This document shows, in pieces, positions 9,642 to 18,273 of a DNA stretch of 37,628 nucleotides (within the stretch, counting starts at the first letter, position 1; each line of letters starts with the position of its first letter). This DNA comes from Dimorphilus gyrociliatus (lineage: Eukaryota > Annelida > Polychaeta > Dinophilidae), in contig CAJFCJ010000190.1 of NCBI GenBank assembly GCA_904063045.1, positions 1 to 37,628 on the forward strand, written 5' to 3'. The notes under the pieces were generated by a model, which was not told where the DNA came from, did no database searches, and saw nothing but the letters and a program-made list of their open reading frames with translations. A program made the position numbers and the translations under genes.

Positions 9642-11555
9642 TTAATACTTTGCCTTCCATTTAGTATATGGAACTAAATGGAACTCTAATTTCCTGTCAC
9701 AATAGAAGAATCCAACTCTTTCAATTTGAATGAATTCACCAATAGAAACATTATGGATATCATTTTCTAATAGCCAAAGTTGTTCACTTTTTGAATTTAT
9801 ATTAAATTTCTCTTTTAAATCGCTAGTATTTTTATTATCATTTTGTAAATTTTCATATTCATATAATTGGACAGTAACCAGACTATTTGGTGTAACCCAA
9901 CTAATTTCTCTTTCAGATGATTTTCTATTTGAAAAATTTTTTGTAAATGAAATTTCTGTTACAATATCATTTTCAATATTTTTCTCTATAACAAAAACAT
10001 TGCCAAGAGACGATAAAGTGATTTCTTCATTGGATGCTAGATGAAAAGCGTCTTCCTGTGATATGAAGATTTCTGATGAATATACAATTTGTTTAGATCC
10101 AAGAGAAGGATTTTTCTTGTTTCTCAAAACTTGAATTTCCAATTCAACTGCATTTTCATTATCTTCAAGAGACGACGACAGTAATTTACACTTGACATGA
10201 TTTTTTAAAGGAATGCCTAAAATTCTAGGGCTCTTTGGATCAATATACTCTTTATTAAGAGTCCAAAGTTTATCCCATGAAATAGTTGTCATCATTTGAG
10301 AAATTCCCAATGATAAAATATATTCTCTTAAAACCTCCATACATAGTCCTCTTCTCTTAAATCCTCTTAGTGTTCCTAATCTTGGATCATCCCATCCATT
10401 GACAAAACCATTTTCAATATAGAATTTCATTATCCTCTTTGAAACGAGTGTTCTCTCAAAATGGCTTCGTCCATAGGTTTGAATCTCTGGCTTATTCTCT
10501 AACTCCAAATTGTTGATAAACCAATAATATTGTTCATTTCTATCACTATATTCATTTGTCCTCAAAACCAAAGTTATTCCATTCAGCGAATCGATAATCG
10601 GAGAAGCAAAATCAAAAGTTGGATAAATAGAGTGTTTATTTCCAGTTTTTGTTTCGGAAGAAGAATCAATACATTTGAAAATGATTGGATCTCTTAAACA
10701 TGCATTTAAGTGATCAAATGATATTTTGGCCCTAAGACAAAATCTATTTTCAATTCCCTTGAACATTCTTTTAAAAATTTTTATATTCATTTTACAGTCA
10801 GTGTCTCTATTTTTGTTGGATTGCTTGATCCTTCTCTGCCTACAAATATCCTCAAGATTTGTGTCATCAACATAGGCTTTACCATCATTAATCAGCTTTT
10901 TTGCAAATTGATATATTCTATGAAAGTGATCAGAAATCCTAACAAAAGTGTATTTTTGGATTCCCAAAAGCTTTAAATCTTCCAGAATTGCCTCTTCAAT
11001 ATCATCGCCTCCCTTATCATTTGGATTAGTATCATTAAAACAGATCCACATTTGACCATTCCTCGATAAATAATCATTGAAAATCGCTCCTCTAGCATGT
11101 CCAATATGCAAATATCCATTTGGTTCGATTGCAAATCGTGTTACCACTTTCCCAACATTTCCTGTATTGATTTCACCATGACTAATGTTGTTAAATGAGT
11201 TTAAGTATTCTTTATTAATTTCAAGATTTTTCCTATAAAAATCAGCAAGTTGGCGAAATGGAAATTCATCTTCGTTGGAGTCATTAGGAAAAGAGATTGA
11301 ACAGTAAAGAATTCCAAAAATTAAATCTGCAACTTTTTGATCATTTTCTACTAAAGATTCAATAATTTCTTCTAATTTTTCATAAAATTCTCTTAATTCT
11401 ATAGTTGATGATTCACAATTGAATTCTAATAGAAAATTTGGAGCATTTAATTCTTTGATATTTGTCTCAAGAATTTCATATTCTTTCTCCTTAATCTTGT
11501 ATTTTTCCTTTAATAAATAATTTATAAATTTGTCTTTACAATCATTTGTCGTCAT
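9642..11555 (-). CDS. Cytosolic glutamyl-tRNA synthetase, stand-alone, single exon
   Basis: The 637-residue ORF charges tRNA-Glu with glutamate in the cytosol. Residues 1-138 are a lysine/glutamate-rich region in the place of the GST-like N-domain. The class I catalytic core starts at VTRFAIEPNGYLHIGHARG, with HIGH at 150-153. The KMSKS loop is VSKR at 371-374, followed by NGWDDPRLGTLRGFKRRG, a block typical of eukaryotic GluRS. The anticodon-binding beta-barrels follow, ending in IQIERVGFFYCDRK as in the eukaryotic family. RTNEYSDRNEQYYW also fits GluRS. It is not fused to prolyl-tRNA synthetase. It is odd that the usually conserved RFDDTNP motif reads CFNDTNP (172-178). The ATG at 11555 is the first in frame and leaves room for the usual N-domain. 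Relation to GluRS is certain; full activity is inferred. Confidence 0.95.
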   Translation of the reverse strand: MTTNDCKDKFINYLLKEKYKIKEKEYEILETNIKELNAPNFLLEFNCESSTIELREFYEKLEEIIESLVENDQKVADLIFGILYCSISFPNDSNEDEFPFRQLADFYRKNLEINKEYLNSFNNISHGEINTGNVGKVVTRFAIEPNGYLHIGHARGAIFNDYLSRNGQMWICFNDTNPNDKGGDDIEEAILEDLKLLGIQKYTFVRISDHFHRIYQFAKKLINDGKAYVDDTNLEDICRQRRIKQSNKNRDTDCKMNIKIFKRMFKGIENRFCLRAKISFDHLNACLRDPIIFKCIDSSSETKTGNKHSIYPTFDFASPIIDSLNGITLVLRTNEYSDRNEQYYWFINNLELENKPEIQTYGRSHFERTLVSKRIMKFYIENGFVNGWDDPRLGTLRGFKRRGLCMEVLREYILSLGISQMMTTISWDKLWTLNKEYIDPKSPRILGIPLKNHVKCKLLSSSLEDNENAVELEIQVLRNKKNPSLGSKQIVYSSEIFISQEDAFHLASNEEITLSSLGNVFVIEKNIENDIVTEISFTKNFSNRKSSEREISWVTPNSLVTVQLYEYENLQNDNKNTSDLKEKFNINSKSEQLWLLENDIHNVSIGEFIQIERVGFFYCDRKLEFHLVPYTKWKAKY

Positions 11556-11737
11556 GGTAGATTTTATGTTTTAAAAAATAAATGACCTTGTCCCTTACCT
11601 TACTAAATGATAAAATAGGCCTAGAAATATAGAAAAAGTAAAAGTAAACCAGTTTTGGTAGCTACGTGTCTAAAGATCAATAAGTTGGTATATTTTGTTG
11701 CTATAGGCCTCGATTCTTGACTAAACCTACCATTAAG

Positions 11738-11749
11738 AGTCACGTGACT
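11738..11749. promoter_or_regulatory. E-box palindrome AGTCACGTGACT upstream of GluRS
   Basis: A perfect 12-bp palindrome with a CACGTG core, about 180 bp upstream of the synthetase start. GTCACGTGAC is the high-affinity site of USF/MITF/TFE-type bHLH-zip factors. The same 10-mer occurs just downstream of the cytosine deaminase at 21723. Function is inferred from the motif only. Confidence 0.4.
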
Positions 11750-11851
11750 GAATTTTAAAACAGATAGGAGGCTAAATTTATAAATAAACAGTCAAAGACA
11801 GTTGATCAAAATGGTTGCTGACAAAAACTGTATAGTCGTACTAATAGATAC

Positions 11852-12000
11852 GGGATGCTGAACAAAACGTTCCCTATTTTGCATTTTTACCCTAACCCTA
11901 ATCCAAACGTGGGTAAAGTTATTTCTGCTTTTTTGTCCAAAACCTTCAGTTTGGCCTTAACATAGACCAAAAAGAATAAAACCTAACCCTAAACTGTAAT
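11852..12000. mobile_element. Possible degraded MITE relic with TTAGGG-like repeats
   Basis: The segment begins GGGATGCTGAACAAAACGTTCC and continues TTTTTACCCTAACCCTAATCC. This resembles the left end of the MITE at 36156 (GGATGCGACAGAAAACGTCC ... TTTTACCCTAACCC). A second CCTAACCCTAAA follows at about 11980. No matching right terminus or target duplication was found, so the boundary is uncertain. Confidence 0.4.
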
Positions 12001-12064
12001 GTCATCTTTATTTTTAGTGGCTTCATCTTCTCCAGTATCATCATTTTTCTCAGAGATTTTATCT

Positions 12065-12336
12065 TTATCCAACTTCTGAAATATTATTATCTTTATTTTC
12101 AGTCAAATTTCCTTCATTGTTTAAATGGTATTGTTGAATTTTTGAATCTGTTAGCCTTTTGATAGTTATAGTACAATTTCTTTTGTAACAGATTTTGCAA
12201 ATTGGTTTGTTTCCATGAATAAAGTTCCCACAAAGACAATATTTCAAATACTTCTGTCTTCCATAGATTCTTAAATCACAATTACTGCATTTTGAAGCTA
12301 TTCTATTCTTTTGATGGAAATGCAGATGATTACTTC
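12065..12336 (-). CDS. Small cysteine-rich (zinc-ribbon-like) open frame
   Basis: An open stretch of about 90 codons contains two Cys pairs, CSNC and then CLCG, followed by CKIC and a further Cys, spaced as in zinc ribbons. The upstream limit is a stop at about 12337. An internal ATG would begin MKYCLCGNFIHGNKP, but that leaves out the first Cys pair, so an upstream exon is possible. The C-terminus is polar and charged (NEGNLTENKDNN). It lies upstream of the synthetase on the same strand. No family recognised; it may be a small gene, an exon or a relic. Confidence 0.35.
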
Positions 12337-13037
12337 AAATATTTTTTTGTGATGATTCAAAGTCAGTTAAAAAAAATTCAAAATGGCTGAAATTTCATTT
12401 TCAAAATATTATATGACAAGTTGACAAGTGAGAAAAATATATTCAGTTATTAGAATTAAAATAATTCTTAGAAATTTAGTAAACTATAGTTTTTTCTAAT
12501 ATTAAATTATTTAAAAGAAATCAACACTTAGATTGAAAATTACACACACATTTTATATTTTTAAAATATTCAAGGAGAGGCAAAAAACTATTCCAACTTC
12601 TTCAAAAGTGGGCCATTGTATCTCATGCCGGCAATGTTCTCCCAAGGCCATTTTCTCCCAAAATTGTTTACTCCCATACTCATTAGAGGGTTTTTGTTGG
12701 GGTTTAATAGAAAATGTAAAGGAAAGGTTACTGTTTTCTTCAAAATTTAATAATAGTTGTTTGTCAAGGAGGTAGAAGGAATCTATAAAAAATTATTTAG
12801 GAATGGTAATTCAAGTACATTTTACCACAAAGATAAAAGCTCTTTGATTAATTAGACATGAATATTGGAAATATAAATTAAATAATGATTAAGAATTGTT
12901 TTGTATGTTGATAAAAGATGGTAATCATATTTTCTTCTATCTTGCAATGAAATTCTTGAAAGCTTTAGAAAAAAAGGCTTAAAAAAGAAAATTCTTCATG
13001 ATTTTAATATTTAAAATTTCATAGGATAATTCCTAAT
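12337..13037. other. Non-coding stretch upstream of receptor gene A
   Basis: AT-rich, with one more G+C-rich patch at about 12600-12680. No exon or RNA is supported. It presumably contains the promoter of gene A. Confidence 0.4.
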
Positions 13038-16000
13038 ATGAAAAATATTTTTGGCTGTCTTTTCTATATTCTACAATTCAATAAATTATGCAATTCAACT
13101 TATCAATTCTACCTTCAATCCCCAAAAGTTCATGGAATATTTATTGAAGGTCACCTTTACGCAAAATCCGATCAAAGAGAAAATGATTATGGACCTGTTG
13201 TAAAAGTACCAACGTCTAGACTTTATGTGATTAATAAAGTTTGCGAAAAGCTTGGCTATGACTCATTTCACTCTTATCAATCTATATATAGGATACGACA
13301 ACAGAAACAATTCCAGATTGATGTAATTAAATGTTGTGAGCCGTGAGTAAACAATTGAATATGTTGAAAGTAAGAACTGTATGAAAATTCAAATTATTAG
13401 AGTTAAGGGTTAGGCCTATAGCCAACTTTTATTAACATTTCTTTAAGTGGATATTTCTATCCGTATAAAAAACAATGCAAACCCCAAGACCTAACTAAAA
13501 TATATTTGCAGATTCGAAATAATCAGTGGTTCTTTCGATGGATTAAAGTTGAAGTGTATCATGAAAAATTCAACATGTATGAAAAATATTATTGAAATTT
13601 CTTCAATTTCAAATAGGCTGTTGAGAAACGCCCATAATTTTTTTATGATTGGGTAGGTCTAAAACTAAGGGTTAGTTGGTAACAAAACCAGAAAATTGTG
13701 GGCATTAATCAGCAAAATCTGAAATTTGTATTTTTAAATTGGAGTTTTGTTACGTAGATTATTTCGCTACGCAAGTAGAAAACAACGCTTATCAATTGTT
13801 TTTAAGGAGAAATGAAAAGAATTTCGCCATTATTAAAAATTCTTTTTTAACAAAGGCAATATGCAACCAAAGCAAATTTATTTGTTGTAGTAAAATCTCA
13901 TTAAAGATAGAAAAAATGGATTTGAATTCATTTCAAACAAACAATCAAACAGCCTTAAACTTGTTGAAATTGAAAGAAATATTTCAACTAGATATTTCAC
14001 TTGCTCTTTTCAAGATTTGAAAGGTAAAAGAAAATTGGATTGTTGACAAAATTTGAATATTTCTCATTTATTTTCTTTTTATTTGAACAGATATTGTAAT
14101 TATTAACAATTCTGTTAATGGAACTTTTTATCACTATTCAAAAATGTTTGGTTCGCCTGTTCCACCATTTTTGCTCATTTCAAAATCATATGGTATTATG
14201 GCACCTGCTTTTGCTGGCGAAATAGAACTGTCGCCAGCGTGCAAAATGATCTGTGATGCAGTATCACGATTTGTAGTTAAACATCAATGTGAGAAGAGAT
14301 GGGCCAATGGCGTCACACATTTTTTTAGCAATTGTCAAAAAAGAAAAAGTGCTAAAATTACAGATTGTCAGCTAACTTCAGCTCTTCACAAAGTTAAATT
14401 ATATGTTGCCAGTGCAGCTTGTAGCAAAATAAGAAATGGTAATGTCTTTGACAATTGATGTACATGTCTAAGAAATCTATTTATATATAATGTGTTTTTC
14501 AAGCATCAATACATTTTGAACAAGCAAAATTTCAACTAACTAATATCTTAGAAGAGAAAGTATCAATTGTAGGAGAAATAAAGATGATTGGTTCTAGTGA
14601 CTATGAAGATACTGAATCCTGGTTTTTGCATTATGATTACGAATCACCTTTGCAACTGAGTCAATTTTGTGGAAAATTCGGATACGATCCTCTATACTCT
14701 TTCATCTATTATAAAAATTTGGTTGAAAAAGCTGATATGGTTTACCTGAAATGTGGCGATAATATACTCAAAAATTGTCTCCTGTAAAAATTAAATTTTC
14801 ATTGATAAGGACAACCTGACCCAGATTTCTGAGTTAGTTATATTTGATTAATTCATTTGAACAATGATTAAATTCTAGTAAAATTTGAATCAGCCTATTC
14901 AGGAAATAGGTGACTGAGTTGTCCTCATCTCAAATATTTATATAAACATAATTAAGACAAAAATTTGCATTATAGTCAGAAATCAGAAAATGGAGGATCT
15001 ATTATCACAACTTTAAAGTGTTTTAAGAGAAATGTTTCTTGTAAGAGATGTTTTTCTTTTTGTATGCTTATGCTACTTTCTCTATCTTTGGCTGTTACTC
15101 TGTCTTCCTTTTGCTCATCCCCCACTCTCTCTCTTCAACTTTATATGAGGGTTATTATATTCATAGATATCTTTGGCCTCAAAAAAGGCTGGAATGCCTA
15201 TAACTTGATTATGAGAATCAATTTGTCTTCCTACCATATTTATGATACAATAATAAAGAAACAAAATCTTTGTGCTGAGGCGTCATTTTCACTGCAAAAA
15301 TCTAAAATTTCAGTGAATATTAGTGACAAAATGTTTGTGCATTATACCAATAAGACCTGGTATGAATATTCAAACAGAAAAATAAAACTATGGACAAAGA
15401 TTGAATGTTCTTATTTAAGCTTAAAAGGTTTATAATAATAATTCAATATAATTAAATTGAAAAGTTCAAAGGTCAACTGTCTACTGTTCTAGATTTTATA
15501 TTAAAAAAGAAGAGTGAAATTATCAACATTTCTGCGCATCCTTTGTATAATAGTTATAAAAGGTTCACCTATCTAGCTGTATCAAAAACATATGGAATTT
15601 TTCCAACAGCAAAATTTACTCGTGAGAACAGAGTATATGTAACAGCTTTCATGTGTAAACAACTTAACAAGTCATATTCTGCCCGTGTCTCTAACTATTT
15701 TCACTATTCACACCTTAATAAAGTACTTTATTGAAAAATATAATATTTTTTTAACCGAATCTCTATAATCCTTTAATATCGCTTGAGTTGTTTGTATTTT
15801 ATTTTATAGATGAAATTTCCTGCTCTCCGACAATGTAAACTGTTAAAGAATGTTGTAAATTGTGATTTAAGTCCAGTGAATGGTGAACTTTTGTTCTATA
15901 ATCCAGAATGTCAACAAAATGCTCCAGGAAGTAATTAAAGGAAAACATTTCAATGGCTAATATTCATAGATATTCTATTCCTGAAGAATCTAGGTTACAG

Positions 16001-17250
16001 AATTTAATTAGCTTGGAGAGTATTTACGTAAATGAAAATCACAGTCATCTGGACGAGTTCATTGGTGAATTTCAGTATAATGAGGCAAATGTCTATATGA
16101 CAATTCATGAAGTGTCATATATTACTGTACAAAAGATTTGTACCTTCTTCGGATTTAATTATGGAACTCTGCTAACTTCCGATATTGGAAACATGCATGA
16201 TTTTATGGAGAAAATTACTTGTTTTGAAAATTCATCAAACATTCATGATTGTGTTTTAAAAAGGGAAATGTAACTGATTTAAAAATTTCTCCAAATCATC
16301 TTCTCTTTCTATTGTTTCTTTTTCGTAGAATACGAAGATATATCTATAGAACTAATATCAAATGCTTAAAGTCTGATAGAAAAGGTTAGATTTAGAGAAC
16401 TAAAAAACAAAAACAAACTTAGCACTAAATATCTTTTCATTTATTTAAATATTTGCAGTTCTTGATTGTAACAAATTTCCCAATGCATTAATAATTGATC
16501 ATATATGTTACTTTATGTTCATTTATCGCCCATTAACACCGCTAATAGATATTGAATATTTTGGATCACTTTGCGAAGAACGAAATTTAACGCTAGCCGA
16601 CTTTCCAACAAGGCGAAAATCCGAAACTTTTTATATTATTTCAGAATTTTTTAATATAAATAAATTGGAAATCTTTGGATGTAAAAAATAAAAAAAAGGC
16701 AACTTTGTTCTATTCAGCCATTTTCTTTTTTCTTTAATTCTATTTCAGATTATAATTTGGAAAATACCAGAAAATATAAAAAAGCTTATATTTCAATGGC
16801 CAAAACAACATTGGATTTTCCAAATATAGCATTTGATAAGACTATGTCCCATTTAAAGATTCGAAAAGAGTATTTCTCAGAAAATGAGAATAAGCATCTA
16901 CTATTAAAGAATAGAGATAGAGATTTACCAAAAATTTGTTTCAAACTTCGAAGGTAACTCAATGAATGATACGATTCCCTTACTCAGAGTATCGTCAAAA
17001 AAATAGGTGGGTGGGTGAGGAATAATGATAAAAATAGAACAAGGTCAAGGGCTAAGTTAGGACTGGGATACATCCATAAAAAATTCTGAGGTATAGCTAT
17101 TTTCTCTCTAGGAAATATTACGAAGATGATTATGATTATTATGATGGTTATGATGATAATGATGGTTATATTTCAGTACAAATTATAGATGCAATTCATG
17201 TTAAATGTCTCCTGAAATCAAAGAAATTTCACATGTTTTTTTGTCAAAAA
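13038..17250 (+). CDS. Receptor gene A, exons 1-14: signal peptide and SRCR-like ectodomain repeats
   Basis: The start ATG at 13038 opens a hydrophobic leader. Exons with matching splice phases are 13038-13342, 13512-13576, 13758-14023, 14091-14438, 14504-14783, 14976-15040, 15167-15427, 15493-15722, 15810-15930, 15987-16269, 16329-16384, 16459-16680, 16749-16953 and from 17113. They encode diverged SRCR-like units. Hallmarks are a Tyr-Gly entry strand (SKTYGIFP, SKSYG), a Cys with Leu/Phe-Gly (KVCEKLGYDS, QFCGKFGYDP, KICTFFGFNYG) and a closing Cys strand (MVYLKCGDN, MEKITCFENSSNIHDC). A four-exon set (SRCR core, short exon ending in LKC, two linker/SRCR exons) recurs about three times. The first SRCR cysteine is usually missing. 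Exon 3 has an apparent 1-nt frameshift near 13965-13985. These exons continue into the LDLa and 7TM parts below. Confidence 0.75.
13590..13735. mobile_element. Possible MITE relic inside intron 2 of receptor gene A
   Basis: Within the intron, CTGTTGAGAAACGCCCATAA and (reverse-complemented right side) GCTGATTAATGCCCACAATT form a weak inverted pair. Between them lies AAGGGTTAG. This resembles the GACAGAAAACGTCCACAA ends and TTAGGG-like core of the intact copies. No target duplication remains. Intron 1 (about 13395-13500) also has TAAGGGTTAGG. Confidence 0.25.
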
Positions 17251-17336
17251 AAACAAAATAAAGGCTTCTCAGAAAAAATTCCATGTTCTTTTTATGGTTT
17301 AGGCAATAATTTCTTTTTCATATTAAACTCTCCCAG

Positions 17337-18217
17337 TTGAAGTTTTACTTAGCGAAAATCCAGATTATGAGGCAATTAGACAAAATTATCAATTATTTTT
17401 ATGTAAAACTCATGGTACATTCATTAATCTTGTTTATGTTTGTGATGGAATTCAAGACTGTCTCTCAACTGAAGATGAAATCCAATGTCCCACTGACAAT
17501 TCTCTCCACTATGAATGTCTAGCGAACAATCAAACCATTTCAAATTTCCTTGTTTGCAACTACATAGATGACTGTTTAGACGGATCTGATGAGATCAATT
17601 GCTGTAAGAAGTTTGAAATTTTAAGATTATAGGCCTTTTAGAGGTAGTAACATTTATATTTCTGTCTTTATTTAAATAATAGCATATAGGGAGTGCGAAG
17701 CAGGGTAAGTGTGAATATGTTTAGTTTTTTAGTATATGCACAGAAAAAATTCAACCAAAGAGAAAGACTATGCAAGAATAAACAATGCATTAGTAGTTCA
17801 AGATTTTGTGATTTTGAACGAAATTGCTTTGAAACGAGTGACGAGGATTGTTACGAAAATGCCGATTTAGCATCTCTTCCTCTCAATACGACTAATGTTT
17901 ATTGTCAGAATGATGAATAATATGTCTGTGATAGGGTATGTAGACCAGCATGGACTTTCCAGGATGGAAGATATGATTGTTGGAATAAGGATGATGAAGA
18001 TGATATGACATCGCAAACAAATGCAAGCTGCTATTTATATTACAATTCGTTAGAATACGTTAGAACAAATCTATTCAAAGTGTACAATTGTTCGTTGTTT
18101 AAATGCAAGAGAGGCGAATACAAATGTCAGCTAGCCAAATATTGTATAGATGTTGATCAATTCTGTGATAATATTCACCACTGCCCTCTTGGTGAAGATG
18201 AAATAGATTGCGGTTAG
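17337..18217 (+). CDS. Receptor gene A: LDLa repeats
   Basis: Exon 17337-17603 encodes two LDL-receptor class A modules; the acidic calcium cages read VCDGIQDCLSTEDEIQC and CNYIDDCLDGSDEINC. A 22-nt microexon (17683-17704; RECEA) joins in phase to an exon starting at 17767 with LCKNKQCISSSRFCDFERNC. An in-frame TAA at 17918-17920 follows, unless a phase-0 intron from 17897 to about 17965 removes it. Another LDLa ends EYKCQLAKYCIDVDQFCDN and LGEDEIDCG at about 18214. LDLa modules bind calcium and ligands, and in LRR-7TM receptors they can act as tethered activators. The microexon is shared with gene B (35802-35826). Confidence 0.8.
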
Positions 18218-18243
18218 GATCATCATGATCATCATGATCATCT
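18210..18243. repeat. GATCATCAT microsatellite in an intron of gene A
   Basis: About three tandem copies of a 9-nt unit (GATCATCAT), directly after the LDLa exon. The run is partly palindromic because of TGATCA. Confidence 0.7.
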
Positions 18244-18273
18244 CTCTCACTCTAGAATTCTATTTCTCCATAG

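Noticed and set aside
9730-10044. Plus-strand open frame of 104 codons
   Set aside because: It is the antisense shadow of the intact glutamyl-tRNA synthetase and shows no domain.
9642-11555. Assignment as glutaminyl-tRNA synthetase
   Set aside because: HIGH-region context, NGWDDPR...RG and the C-terminal IQIERVGFFYCD match eukaryotic GluRS (EPRS N-half) better than GlnRS.
12533-12775. Plus-strand open frame with several cysteines
   Set aside because: No splice sites in phase, no domain pattern and no ATG at its start.
14965-15160. Hydrophobic frame suggesting a membrane segment between receptor exons
   Set aside because: Exon phases define 14976-15040 and 15167-15427; the hydrophobic, pyrimidine-rich part is the intron between them.
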